Positions 7,543 through 16,499 are shown, numbered from the stretch's first letter. The stretch is DNA of 64,000 nt from Firmicutes bacterium CAG:145 (GCA_000435715.1 FR882593.1:1-64000); one strand, 5' to 3'. Made by a program: numbers and translations. The notes: generated from the sequence alone by a model not told the origin.

Positions 7543-8802
7543 ATGGCAATTAGAAATTGGAAAGACATCCCTTTGTTCAAAGATGTTACCGACGAACAGT
7601 GGAATGACTGGCATTGGCAGGTTGAACACAGACTGTCTACTGTAGAAGAGATCGCTCAGGTAGTCAACCTTACCGAAAAGGAAAGAGAAGATATTGAAAA
7701 AGTCATGGGCGGCTTCAGAGTAGGTATCACACCTTATTATGCTTCCCTGATGGATCCTGATGATCCGAGAGATCCTGTAAGAATGCAGGCAGTGCCTACA
7801 CTGGCTGAAATGCACAGATCAGAAGCAGACGATCTTGACCCTCTTCACGAGGACGCCGATTCCCCTGCTCCTGGACTTACCCACAGATATCCGGACAGAG
7901 TACTCTTCCTGATAACTGACCAGTGTTCCATGTACTGCAGACACTGCACCAGAAGAAGACTGGCAGGAGAAACTGACGGTTCAAGATCGAGAGAAGATAT
8001 CGACGCATGTATCGATTACATAAGAAGAACACCTCAGGTAAGAGACGTTCTTCTGTCAGGCGGAGACTGCCTCTGTGTTGAGGATGATACTCTTGAATAC
8101 ATCATCAGCGAACTGAGAAAGATACCTCACGTTGAAATAGTAAGACTCGGTTCCAGAACTCCTGTAGTTATGCCTATGAGAATTACCGATAAGCTGGTAA
8201 ACATGCTGAAGAAGTATCATCCTATCTGGCTGAACACCCACTTCAACCATCCTAAGGAAATGACTCCGGACGCTATGGAAGCATGCAGAAAGATGGCTGA
8301 CGCAGGTATTCCTCTCGGAAACCAGTCAGTACTCTTAAGAGGCGTAAACGACTGCAAGCACATCATGAGAGAACTGGTACATCTGCTGGTTAAGAACAGA
8401 GTAAGACCTTACTACATTTACATCTGCGACCTTTCGATGGGTATCGAACACTTCAGAACGCCTGTTTCAAAGGGTATCGAGATCATCGAAGGACTGAGAG
8501 GACATACTTCGGGATACGCTGTTCCTACTTTCGTAGTAGACGCTCCTGGCGGCGGCGGAAAGACTCCGGTTATGCCTCAGTACGTGATTTCTCAGACTCC
8601 TCACAAAGTCATCCTGAGAAACTACGAGGGTATAATCACCACTTATACAGAGCCTCAGCTTCCTGACCTTCCTTGCACCTGCGACTACTGCACAGGCAAG
8701 AAGACTTACAAATATCAGGGAGTTTCCGCACTGGGCGAAGGTCCTGAGATCAGAACCATCGAGCCTGCACACCTGGCCAGACACGAAAGAAATCAACACT
8801 AA
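7543..8802 (+). CDS. kamA: Lysine 2,3-aminomutase
   Basis: KamA is a radical SAM, PLP-dependent enzyme that turns L-lysine into L-beta-lysine, the first step of lysine fermentation. The 419-residue product has the cluster motif C128-SMY-C132-RH-C135 and the PLP loop APGGGGK with lysine 340. The C-terminal part includes CTCDYC. The frame is open upstream to 7408, but ATG 7543 follows GAAGGAGAAAAAA and gives the family start MAIRNWKDIPLFKDV. It leads a run kamA-kamB-kamC-kamD-kamE in the canonical order. Codon use matches its neighbours. Confidence 0.95.
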   Translation: MAIRNWKDIPLFKDVTDEQWNDWHWQVEHRLSTVEEIAQVVNLTEKEREDIEKVMGGFRVGITPYYASLMDPDDPRDPVRMQAVPTLAEMHRSEADDLDPLHEDADSPAPGLTHRYPDRVLFLITDQCSMYCRHCTRRRLAGETDGSRSREDIDACIDYIRRTPQVRDVLLSGGDCLCVEDDTLEYIISELRKIPHVEIVRLGSRTPVVMPMRITDKLVNMLKKYHPIWLNTHFNHPKEMTPDAMEACRKMADAGIPLGNQSVLLRGVNDCKHIMRELVHLLVKNRVRPYYIYICDLSMGIEHFRTPVSKGIEIIEGLRGHTSGYAVPTFVVDAPGGGGKTPVMPQYVISQTPHKVILRNYEGIITTYTEPQLPDLPCTCDYCTGKKTYKYQGVSALGEGPEIRTIEPAHLARHERNQH

Positions 8803-8828
8803 TTTAGTTTCTTTGTACTGAAACATTT

Positions 8829-8860
8829 CCTATAGGGAGGTCTTTGGGTCTCCCTATAGG
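8829..8860 (+). other. Intercistronic hairpin between kamA and kamB
   Basis: CCTATAGGGAG (8829-8839) and CTCCCTATAGG (8850-8860) form a perfect 11-bp stem with a 10-base loop and no T tract. It sits just before the ribosome binding site of kamB, so an RNA-processing or stability role is more likely than termination. Confidence 0.65.
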
Positions 8861-8881
8861 TATATGGAGGATAGAGCAATA

Positions 8882-9901
8882 ATGGGGTTATTATACGACC
8901 TTTCAACTAAATACAAGACCCTCTCTATCGTGGGAATGGCAAAAAATGCAGGCAAAACTACGGCCCTAAACTATCTCATCGAGGAGGCCATCGACGAGGG
9001 AATACTCCTTGGGGTTACTTCGACGGGAAGAGACGGAGAGAGTCAGGACTTGGTTACGGGAACGGAAAAACCGAGAGTATATCTGGATCAGGATATGCTG
9101 GTGGCAGTGCCCTCACTCCTCTACGACCTGGCCGACGCAGGCCTGGAAGTGATAAAGAGAACAAAATATTCAACGGCTATCGGAGAACTTCTCATATGCA
9201 GAGTGAGAGAAGCGGGATACGTTCAGATAGCGGGCCCGGTAATAAACGCAGAACAGAAGATGCTCTGCGATGATATGATAAACCTGGGCTGCCAGCTGAT
9301 ACTGATCGACGGCGCTATCGACAGAAAGTCCATCGCTTCGCCTGATACATCCGATGCCATCATACTCTCTACAGGAGCTGTTCTTTCCAGAAAGATGAAC
9401 AAGGTCGTAGAAGAAACCGCACACATCGTAAACCTTTACAGGACTCCGCAGCTTGAAGAAGGAGTCATAAGAGACGCAATAGAAAACAACAACTTTGACG
9501 ATAAGATTATGCTGGTCAATGGCAAAGGCGAGGTCAAAAAGCTTGACCTGATTACGGGCCTTGGCGCCGCTAAAGAGATCAACGGCAGCATCGACGAGGA
9601 TACTAGATATATATATATTCCCGGCGCTTTTACAAACAGCGTGATTTCCGATATAAGCCTTAAGAATCTGAAACAGGTGCAGTTCATACTCAAGGATCCC
9701 ACCAAGATCTTTGTCAACGTCATGGACTGGGGCGTTTTCAGAAAAAAAGGCTTTAGAGCAAGCGTTCTGGAAAATATCGAGATAGCGGCTATCACAGTAA
9801 ATCCGTGGGCGCCGGCCGGATACACATTTGACAACAGAGTACTTCTTGCAGAAATGCAGAAGGCTATACCTGATATTCCTATTATAGACGTAAGGATGTA
9901 A
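8882..9901 (+). CDS. kamB: KamB-like P-loop protein
   Basis: This 339-residue protein sits in the kamB position of lysine fermentation clusters. It carries a P-loop near the N-terminus, SIVGMAKNAGKTT, followed by LNYLIEE, and later QLILIDGAIDRKS, which resembles a Walker B-type strand. ATG 8882 is preferred because GGAGG lies 12 bases upstream; the upstream ATG 8864 contains that GGAGG within its own first codons. It ends two bases before kamC. KamB and KamC are thought to assist the B12-dependent lysine 5,6-aminomutase encoded downstream; that role is from family knowledge and context, not visible in the sequence. Confidence 0.7.
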   Translation: MGLLYDLSTKYKTLSIVGMAKNAGKTTALNYLIEEAIDEGILLGVTSTGRDGESQDLVTGTEKPRVYLDQDMLVAVPSLLYDLADAGLEVIKRTKYSTAIGELLICRVREAGYVQIAGPVINAEQKMLCDDMINLGCQLILIDGAIDRKSIASPDTSDAIILSTGAVLSRKMNKVVEETAHIVNLYRTPQLEEGVIRDAIENNNFDDKIMLVNGKGEVKKLDLITGLGAAKEINGSIDEDTRYIYIPGAFTNSVISDISLKNLKQVQFILKDPTKIFVNVMDWGVFRKKGFRASVLENIEIAAITVNPWAPAGYTFDNRVLLAEMQKAIPDIPIIDVRM

Positions 9902-9903
9902 TT

Positions 9904-11658
9904 ATGAGACAAGGCAAGAACAGAAGGCTGGCCAATGTTAAGACGAGACGGGAGACCGGTCTTGATCACGTCATGTTTAATCTCGATCTCAATACTCCTT
10001 TCGGCCGCAAACAGCTCAAGGAGATTCAGCCTTATTACCCGGGCGAAGAAGAGGAGCTGAGAGAAGAACTGGGCCGGGTGGAGATGATGATCGAGTTCGT
10101 GAAGCAGAACAGGACTTTGACAGATAAGATCCAAGAAGTTTTCATGGAAGTCAAAGACCCTTCGCTGACCGTTCAAAGGAGCGGAAGCACTACTCTTTCC
10201 GTGGTAGAGCTTTATGAAGTCAAATCGCTGCTTCTGCAGATGAGACAGCTCAGAAAACTTACCATGGAACATGAGATAGGAGATTACAAGGGAAGCCACT
10301 GTATCTCCGAGATAAAAGAAAATCTCACAGAAGGTGGAGAAAATCAGCTTCCTGCTTTTGAAAGGGCTGAAGATGAACCGGTGGTGAACACGGTGCCAGA
10401 GGAGTATTTCCTTGAGGATACAGAGGATCTCCTGAATGAACTCGATCCACGCGGCGACCGCATGAACACCTTTTACATCTATAACGAGTTCAGTCCGCTT
10501 TTAGGAGAATACCGAGGCAAGAAGCGTGAGTATGAGCTTCTCATAAGAAAAGAGCAGAAGCAGGCCAGAGAAGAACTGAGAAAAGAATACGGAATTCAGC
10601 TGACTCCCAAGTTTGACATCGTCGTGGCTAAATCCCATCCGGATTTTGAAAAGATACAGAACATAAAAGAGCTGGAAGTGGTGGATCAGGATTACATGAG
10701 CGTTACCATGCAGCTCAAGCCTACGGAGCAGATATATGACTACATCTGCGAAGTGGAGAAGATAAACGCCGATATAGACATGGAAGAGGAGCGGATAAGG
10801 GAGCAGCTTTCTCGCAAAGTTTCCCTCAAGGCAGAGGTTCTGACCAGAAACTGCGAAAGGATGGGAGCCTTGGATCTTGCGCTGGCCAGAGCTATATATT
10901 CCATAAAACACGATCTCGTGAAGCCTGAGATCGTCGAAGATCATGTGGTGGAATTCGAAGACGGAAGAAATCTTCAAGTAGAAGATATAATAAAAGCCAA
11001 AGGGAAAAAGTACTGCCCGATTTCTCTGTCGCTAAAAGATGGAGTGACTCTCATAACGGGAGCCAATATGGGAGGCAAGACCATTTCTCTGAAGCTGGCC
11101 GGACAGATACCTATTCTAACTCAGTACGGATTTTTCGTACCGGCAAAAAAAGCCACAGTAGGACTGTCCAATTATATGCAGATACTCATCGGAGACTCTC
11201 AGTCTGTAGAGAGAGGTTTGTCAAGTTTCGGCTCCGAGATGGAAGAATTGAAAGAGATACTGGACCACGGAGTGGACAGGAGTCTCATACTGATAGATGA
11301 GATCGCCTCCGGAACAAATCCTACGGAGGGCACGGCTCTGACAAAGAGTCTGGTGGACTATTTAATCGAAAAACCGTATATTTCTCTGATCACGACTCAT
11401 TTCGAATCTGTAACTGAACGTGAAGGAGTAGTGAATATGCAGGTCAGAGGTCTGGCCGACTGCAATTTTACTCTGCTTAACAGCGAGATACAGCATGCGA
11501 ACCGTCGTGACAGAATAAATATAATTTCCAAGTACATGGATTACCGCCTGTACAGGGTAGATAATGAAGCACAAGTACCTAAGGATGCTCTCAGTATAGC
11601 TGCTATGCTCGGAATCGACAAAGCAATTATAGACGGAGCGAAAAAATATATCAGATAA
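9904..11658 (+). CDS. kamC: KamC-like MutS-related ATPase
   Basis: The 584-residue protein resembles the ATPase core of MutS rather than a full mismatch-repair protein. The Walker A is GANMGGKTISLK, followed by SVERGLSSFGSEMEELKEIL and LILIDEIASGTNPTEGTAL, the MutS signature. The N-terminal ~350 residues are helical and lack the MutS mismatch-recognition domain. It follows kamB by two bases and precedes kamD by 11. Presumed role: ATP-driven reactivation or assembly of the adenosylcobalamin-dependent aminomutase together with KamB. It should not be annotated as a DNA repair protein. Confidence 0.75.
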   Translation: MRQGKNRRLANVKTRRETGLDHVMFNLDLNTPFGRKQLKEIQPYYPGEEEELREELGRVEMMIEFVKQNRTLTDKIQEVFMEVKDPSLTVQRSGSTTLSVVELYEVKSLLLQMRQLRKLTMEHEIGDYKGSHCISEIKENLTEGGENQLPAFERAEDEPVVNTVPEEYFLEDTEDLLNELDPRGDRMNTFYIYNEFSPLLGEYRGKKREYELLIRKEQKQAREELRKEYGIQLTPKFDIVVAKSHPDFEKIQNIKELEVVDQDYMSVTMQLKPTEQIYDYICEVEKINADIDMEEERIREQLSRKVSLKAEVLTRNCERMGALDLALARAIYSIKHDLVKPEIVEDHVVEFEDGRNLQVEDIIKAKGKKYCPISLSLKDGVTLITGANMGGKTISLKLAGQIPILTQYGFFVPAKKATVGLSNYMQILIGDSQSVERGLSSFGSEMEELKEILDHGVDRSLILIDEIASGTNPTEGTALTKSLVDYLIEKPYISLITTHFESVTEREGVVNMQVRGLADCNFTLLNSEIQHANRRDRINIISKYMDYRLYRVDNEAQVPKDALSIAAMLGIDKAIIDGAKKYIR

Positions 11659-11669
11659 GGAGAAACAGG

Positions 11670-13223
11670 ATGAAAAGCAAACTAAACCTTGACCCGAAAG
11701 TTGTTGACAGCGCTCGCCAGCATGCGGCAAATATTGCTCACGACATGCAGGAATTTATCGAGCGCCATACGACGGTATCAACAGAGAGAACTATCGTAAG
11801 ACTTTTGGGTGTCGACGGCGTCGATGATGTTGACACTCCGCTTCCTAACGTAGTGGTAGATCAGCTTAAGGAGGCTGGCGCATTGCCTACAGGAGCCGCT
11901 TACTGGATCGGAAACGCTATAGTTCAGACCGGCAAGACTCCTCAGGAGATCGCAGAAGAAATGGCAGAAGGAAAGCTGGACATTACAAAACTTCCTACCT
12001 GCTCTCAGGAAGAGGCTTCCGAAGCTCTTAAACCTTCTATAAAAGCCACTTTCGAGAAGATAGACATGCAGAAGGCTAAGCGTGAGGAATATCTTAAGAC
12101 TATCGGAGAGGGACCGGAGCCTTACATCTATGTAATCGTTGCTACCGGAAACATCTACGAAGACGTCATTCAGGCTCAGGCTGCGGCCAGACAGGGAGCC
12201 GACATCATAGCAGTTATAAGAACTACTGCTCAGTCTCTTCTGGACTACGTTCCTTACGGACCTACCACAGAGGGATTCGGCGGTACATATGCTACTCAGG
12301 AAAACTTCAGAATCATGAGAAAAGCCCTCGACGAGGTGGGAGAAGAAGTAGGAAGATATATCAGACTCTGCAACTACTCATCGGGAATGTGCATGCCTGA
12401 GATCGCTGCCATGGGAGCTTTGGAGAGACTGGACGTAATGCTCAACGACGCAATTTACGGAATCCTGTTCAGAGACATCAACATGCAGAGAACTCTGGTA
12501 GACCAGTTCATGTCCAGAGTAATCATCGGTTACTGCGGCATCATCTTCAATTCAGGCGAGGACAACTACCTGACCACAGATGACGCTATCGAAGCCGCGC
12601 ACACTGTAACTGCTTCTCAGTTTATAAACGAACAGTTTGCAGTTCTCGCAAATATTCCGGAAGAGCAGATGGGACTTGGACACGCTTTCGAAATGGATCC
12701 TAACACAGAGGACGGATTCCTTCTTGAGCTGTCTCAGGCTCAGATGGCAAGAGAAATCTTCCCTAAAGCAAGACTCAAATATATGCCGCCTACAAAGTTC
12801 ATGACAGGCAATATCTTTAAAGGCCATCTTCAGGACGCCCTGTTCAACCTGGTTACGGTTTGGACTCATCAGTCGCTGCTGCTGACGGGAATGCTCACCG
12901 AGGCTATTCACACTCCTCTGATGCAGGACAGATATCTGGCTATTGAAAACGCAAGATATATCTTCAATAACTGCAGACATATAGGAGATGAGATTGAGTT
13001 CAAAGAAGGCGGAATAATCCAGAGCCGCGCCCAGAACGTTTTAAAAAAGGCTGACGAGCTCCTTGAAGAAGTAGAAAAAGAAGGTCTCTTCTCTACCATC
13101 GAAAAAGGTATATTCGGCGGCGTAAAGCGCCCGTTTGACGGAGGACACGGCCTTGAAGGCGTCTGCACTAAGGGCGAAAACTACTTCAATCCGTTTATTC
13201 CACTGTTTATGGATCATGAATAA
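11670..13223 (+). CDS. kamD: Lysine 5,6-aminomutase, alpha subunit
   Basis: KamD is the large subunit of the B12- and PLP-dependent aminomutase that moves the terminal amino group of lysine or beta-lysine from C6 to C5. At 517 residues it has normal length. It shows the conserved start KLNLDPKVVDSAR, and LLDYVPYGPTTEGFGGT, in the barrel that holds substrate and PLP. It starts at ATG 11670 behind ATAAGGAGAAAC and is followed 15 bp later by kamE. The Rossmann part that binds cobalamin is in KamE. Confidence 0.95.
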   Translation: MKSKLNLDPKVVDSARQHAANIAHDMQEFIERHTTVSTERTIVRLLGVDGVDDVDTPLPNVVVDQLKEAGALPTGAAYWIGNAIVQTGKTPQEIAEEMAEGKLDITKLPTCSQEEASEALKPSIKATFEKIDMQKAKREEYLKTIGEGPEPYIYVIVATGNIYEDVIQAQAAARQGADIIAVIRTTAQSLLDYVPYGPTTEGFGGTYATQENFRIMRKALDEVGEEVGRYIRLCNYSSGMCMPEIAAMGALERLDVMLNDAIYGILFRDINMQRTLVDQFMSRVIIGYCGIIFNSGEDNYLTTDDAIEAAHTVTASQFINEQFAVLANIPEEQMGLGHAFEMDPNTEDGFLLELSQAQMAREIFPKARLKYMPPTKFMTGNIFKGHLQDALFNLVTVWTHQSLLLTGMLTEAIHTPLMQDRYLAIENARYIFNNCRHIGDEIEFKEGGIIQSRAQNVLKKADELLEEVEKEGLFSTIEKGIFGGVKRPFDGGHGLEGVCTKGENYFNPFIPLFMDHE

Positions 13224-13238
13224 GGAGGTGCTCAGGAA

Positions 13239-14033
13239 ATGGCAGAAAATAAGACAGCGACTACTCAGGTTGACTTGACATGTGTCAAGCCTTACGGAGA
13301 CGCATTAAACGACGGTAAAGTTCAACTCGCATTCACTCTTCCTGTGCCTTACGGTGAAGAAGCTGAAGAATGTGCGAAACAATACGCAAGAAAATTAGGA
13401 TTGGAAGAACCAAATGTAGCATACTATTGCGAGCTTACAAAAGGATATACATTTTTTAACGTCTATGGTTCGGCTCAGACCACTATCGACTACACTGCTA
13501 TCAAAGTTCCAAAAGTAGAGGGTACTGTTATGGACCGTGTAGAGTGCGGCGAATGGATAGGAGAACATATAGGCAGGGATATCGTGGTAGTGGGAGCTTC
13601 CATAGAGTCTGACGCTCATACCGTAGGTATCGACGCTATAATTCAGATGAAAGGATTCCACGGACACTTCGGTCTGGAAAGATTCAAGAACGTGGTAGCT
13701 TATAACATGGGTTCGCAGGTTCCTTGTGAGGCTCTCATAGCTAAAGCCAAAGAAGTTAATGCTGACGCTATATTGGTTTCCCAGACTGTAACTCAGAAGG
13801 ATATTCATATCAAACAGCTGACTAAGATGGTAGAGCTGGTGGAAGCCGAAGGTCTCCGCGATAAAGTTATTCTGACCTGCGGAGGTCCGAGAATTTCTCA
13901 TGAACTGGCTCAGGAGCTGGGATATGACGCAGGCTTCGGACCTGGAAAATATGCCGAGCATGTGATGAGCTATATCATGCAGGAAGTAGAAAAGAGAGGA
14001 TGGCAGGATAAGGCCAACATGGCAGACCGCTGA
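13239..14033 (+). CDS. kamE: Lysine 5,6-aminomutase, beta subunit
   Basis: KamE binds adenosylcobalamin in base-off form. The cobalamin motif DxHxxG is present as DAHTVG (D125, H127, G130), followed by DAIIQMKGFHGHFG, where the PLP lysine of the family lies. The C-terminal part is a Rossmann-like B12 domain with VNADAILVSQTVTQKD and VILTCGGPRIS. The 264-residue length is normal. ATG 13239 follows AAGGAGGTGCTCAGGAA. It works with KamD upstream. Confidence 0.95.
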   Translation: MAENKTATTQVDLTCVKPYGDALNDGKVQLAFTLPVPYGEEAEECAKQYARKLGLEEPNVAYYCELTKGYTFFNVYGSAQTTIDYTAIKVPKVEGTVMDRVECGEWIGEHIGRDIVVVGASIESDAHTVGIDAIIQMKGFHGHFGLERFKNVVAYNMGSQVPCEALIAKAKEVNADAILVSQTVTQKDIHIKQLTKMVELVEAEGLRDKVILTCGGPRISHELAQELGYDAGFGPGKYAEHVMSYIMQEVEKRGWQDKANMADR

Positions 14034-14042
14034 TCGGCCTCA

Positions 14043-14076
14043 TTGACATTGACCTTGAATTGCGGTAGAGTATATA
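14043..14076 (+). promoter_or_regulatory. Candidate sigma-A promoter before atoD
   Basis: TTGACA (14043-14048), 17 bases, then TAGAGT (14066-14071); alternatively TTGACC (14049-14054), 16 bases, then TATATA (14071-14076). Either would give atoDA expression independent of the upstream sigma-54 unit. Confidence 0.45.
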
Positions 14077-14118
14077 TATCGGATAAATAGGCAAATTTTA
14101 AGAAAGGTGATATATAAC

Positions 14119-14844
14119 ATGATTAACAAAATTATGACTGCAGACGAAGCAGTTGCAGGCGTAAAAGACGGTATGACCATCATGGTCGGCGGATTCCTGG
14201 CTACAGGTTCTCCTGAAGTTTTAATGGACGCCTTAGTAAGAAAAGGCGTAAAGCATCTTACCGTTATTGCCAATGACGGTGGACTCGACGCAGGACAACC
14301 TGCGGGAGAATTCGGCGCAAAGACTGCAAGAGGCGTTGGCAAGCTGCTGGAGCACCACATGGTAGACCACATTATCGCTTCTCATCTGGGAGTAAACCCT
14401 AAGCTTAACGAGCAGTTCGCCGAAGGCACTCTGAAATATACGCTGGTTCCTCAGGGAACTCTGGCTGAAAAGATCAGAGCGGCAGCTTACGGTCTGGGCG
14501 GCGTTCTGACTCCTACGGGAGTCGGTACTCCTATGGAGACAGAGGTTGACGAGCTGGGAAGAGAAAAGAAAGTCGTAGAGATTGAGGGCAAGAAGTATCT
14601 TCTTGAACTGCCTCTTCGCGCAGATTACGCTTTCATCAGACCTTCTGTAGCTGATAAATTCGGCAACTACTATTGCTCAAAAGCAACAAAGAACTTCAAC
14701 TATGTAATGGCCGGAGCGGCTGACAAGACTATAATCGCTCCTGAAAAGATAGTGGAGGTAGGCGAAATTGACCCTGATATGTTCGCCGTTGCAGGCGTAC
14801 TGGTAGATGCTATTGCGGAAGGAGAAAAACCATGGCAGATTTAA
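14119..14844 (+). CDS. atoD: Acetoacetate CoA-transferase, alpha subunit
   Basis: This is the alpha subunit of a class I CoA-transferase. In lysine fermentation it moves CoA from butyryl-CoA to acetoacetate, giving butyrate and acetoacetyl-CoA. The 241-residue product has the glycine-rich MTIMVGGFLATGSPEVL and IANDGGLDAGQPAGEF typical of the alpha subunit. ATG 14119 follows AGAAAGGTGATATATAAC; a GTG at 14107 lies within that binding site and is less likely. It overlaps atoA by 13 bases, indicating translational coupling. Confidence 0.9.
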   Translation: MINKIMTADEAVAGVKDGMTIMVGGFLATGSPEVLMDALVRKGVKHLTVIANDGGLDAGQPAGEFGAKTARGVGKLLEHHMVDHIIASHLGVNPKLNEQFAEGTLKYTLVPQGTLAEKIRAAAYGLGGVLTPTGVGTPMETEVDELGREKKVVEIEGKKYLLELPLRADYAFIRPSVADKFGNYYCSKATKNFNYVMAGAADKTIIAPEKIVEVGEIDPDMFAVAGVLVDAIAEGEKPWQI

Positions 14845-15488
14845 AAGCGAGAATAGCAAAGAGATGTGCAAAAGAATTCAAAGACGGTGAATTCGCCAAT
14901 CTGGGAATCGGCCTTCCTACAATGGTAGCCGATTACATTCCTGAAGATATTATGGTTACATTCCATTCCGAAAACGGATTCGCAGGAATCGACGCCATAG
15001 CAGACGGATCCAACCTGGATGTTGACATCATCAACTCCGGCGGTACTTATGTAACTGTCGTTGACAGAGTTAAATACTTTGACACTGCAGAATCTTTCGG
15101 CCTCGTAAGAGGAGGACACGTAAGAGCTACAGTTCTCGGCGCAATGGAAGTAGCTGAGAACGGAGACTTGGCCAACTGGATCGTACCGGGCAAGAAGGTA
15201 GCAGGTATGGGAGGCGCTATGGACCTCTGTACAGGTTGTCCTGAAGTTATCATCGTAATGCTTCACACTCAGAAGGGTAATCCGAAGATTTTGAAGAAGT
15301 GTACTCTCCCGCTGACAGCAGAGAGATGCGTTTCCAAGATCATCACTGAAATGGGCGTTATGGAAGTCAGAGAAGACGGTATTTGGGTAGTAGAACTTCA
15401 CCCTGATTACACCAAGGAAGACATCCAGGCCGCTACAGGCTGCGAGCTCCACTTCGATCCTAACATGAAGGCGATGGAAGAAGAATAG
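14832..15488 (+). CDS. atoA: Acetoacetate CoA-transferase, beta subunit
   Basis: The beta subunit carries the catalytic glutamate that forms the glutamyl-CoA thioester. The motif is HSENGFAG, the (S)ENG signature of class I CoA-transferases. It has 218 residues and the conserved VPGKKVAGMGGAMDLCTG block. It overlaps the end of atoD and is followed by a strong terminator, closing the lysine locus. Its exact acceptor and donor are inferred from the pathway. Confidence 0.92.
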   Translation: MADLKARIAKRCAKEFKDGEFANLGIGLPTMVADYIPEDIMVTFHSENGFAGIDAIADGSNLDVDIINSGGTYVTVVDRVKYFDTAESFGLVRGGHVRATVLGAMEVAENGDLANWIVPGKKVAGMGGAMDLCTGCPEVIIVMLHTQKGNPKILKKCTLPLTAERCVSKIITEMGVMEVREDGIWVVELHPDYTKEDIQAATGCELHFDPNMKAMEEE

Positions 15489-15500
15489 AATCAATCAAAA

Positions 15501-15526
15501 GGGCCTCCCGCAGGGAGGCCCTTTTT
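15501..15526 (+). terminator. Rho-independent terminator after atoA
   Basis: GGGCCTCCC-gca-GGGAGGCCC followed by TTTTT, 12 bases after the atoA stop codon. Confidence 0.92.
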
Positions 15527-15540
15527 GCGTGGCGAACAGC

Positions 15541-15701
15541 CGGCCGGCAGGCGGATATCCAAAATCGGCGAAAAGGTTATCCATTATGACATAAAATCGC
15601 CGATTTTGGATAATAATTATCCGGAATTCGCAAAATCGTTATCCAAAAGGAAAGGATTTTGCGAATTCCGGAAACCGCGCGCCTGCGCGCCCGCCCGCCG
15701 G
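15541..15701. repeat. Double long palindrome in a GC-rich frame
   Basis: Two perfect inverted repeats lie side by side: TATCCAAAATCGGCGA (15556-15571) with its complement at 15597-15612, and CCGGAATTCGCAAAATC (15621-15637) with its complement at 15655-15671. Both loops contain GTTATCC. The flanks 15541-15554 and 15675-15701 are GC-rich and roughly complementary (GCCGGCAGGCGG against CCGCCCGCCGG), so the whole may fold as one structure. It sits between the atoA terminator and the 3' end of the PD-(D/E)XK-like gene. No gene, transposase or known RNA family was recognised. Confidence 0.75.
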
Positions 15702-15704
15702 GAG

Positions 15705-16466
15705 CTATATAAGAGTGACATCGTTTAATGCCAAGATGGTTTTAATCATCATCTTTATAGCCATCATGTCTATACACCCATCTGCGCTGTCCATGGTTAT
15801 GATAAGCCTGTCGGGAATGGTTATACCGTTCGAGGAGTATAACCCAAGCTTTTTTAGAGCCTTTATCCTGTAATCATTTACGGACATCATCCCCATGTGT
15901 TCCCAGTATATGGGCTCTTTGCGAGTGAAGATAGTGAAGTCGGGGTGTATGAGAATATTGTCCGTGCCATTATTAAGCCTGATAGTGCGTTCGTACTCGA
16001 AAGGAACCCTCTCTGCATGCAGCAACTCTGCTATAAGGGCTTCGGATTTTGAGCGAACAGAAAGGCCAAAGGATGTCCTGTGGGGCAATGAACTTGGGGT
16101 GGCTGAGGGCTGAACCGGAGGGGGTATTGAGGGTGGAGACCTGTAGACTTTTGGAAGCAGTTGCTTGATGGAGTCCAGATCATAAGGCCTGTATCCAGAG
16201 ATAAGCTTTTCTTGCAGAGATATGTTGCGCTCGAGGATTTTTATGGCTTTTTTTAGTGTGTGCTGCTCTTGTATTTGCAACATTAAATCCGCACCGGCAA
16301 CCCTTTGCTTGCCCGTGTGCTTGTCAACAATATAGTAATACTTTTTGCCCTTGATATTTTTGCATACCATAATAAGATCGGGCAGGGAAGGCAACTGCTC
16401 TTTGTAGCTACTTAATAGATTTTTTTGGGTTTCCAAGTCTAACCCGGTGATTTCCAAATAGTCCAT
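15705..16466 (-). CDS. Unknown protein with PD-(D/E)XK-like nuclease motifs
   Basis: The 253-residue product is not a family I can name. The N-terminal ~120 residues are charged and include KGKKYYYIVDKHTGKQRV, followed by a proline-rich linker (SPPSIPPPVQPSATPSS). The C-terminal ~120 residues have RSKSEALIAELL (E142), HPDFTIF (D176) and IYWEHMGMM (E189), then YRIKALKKLGLY and LIITMDS, which fits the E...D...ExK-like layout of the restriction-endonuclease fold. ATG 16466 is chosen with TAGGG upstream; ATG 16481 and TTG 16490 are alternatives. It lies between the double palindrome and the terminator of the sigma-54 regulator. Confidence 0.6.
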   Translation of the reverse strand: MDYLEITGLDLETQKNLLSSYKEQLPSLPDLIMVCKNIKGKKYYYIVDKHTGKQRVAGADLMLQIQEQHTLKKAIKILERNISLQEKLISGYRPYDLDSIKQLLPKVYRSPPSIPPPVQPSATPSSLPHRTSFGLSVRSKSEALIAELLHAERVPFEYERTIRLNNGTDNILIHPDFTIFTRKEPIYWEHMGMMSVNDYRIKALKKLGLYSSNGITIPDRLIITMDSADGCIDMMAIKMMIKTILALNDVTLI

Positions 16467-16499
16467 AGTTAACCCTACCATGAATGTCAATAAATGTAA

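Noticed and set aside
9904..11658. Mismatch repair MutS
   Set aside because: Only the ATPase core is similar, the mismatch-binding domain is lacking, and the gene is embedded between kamB and kamD.
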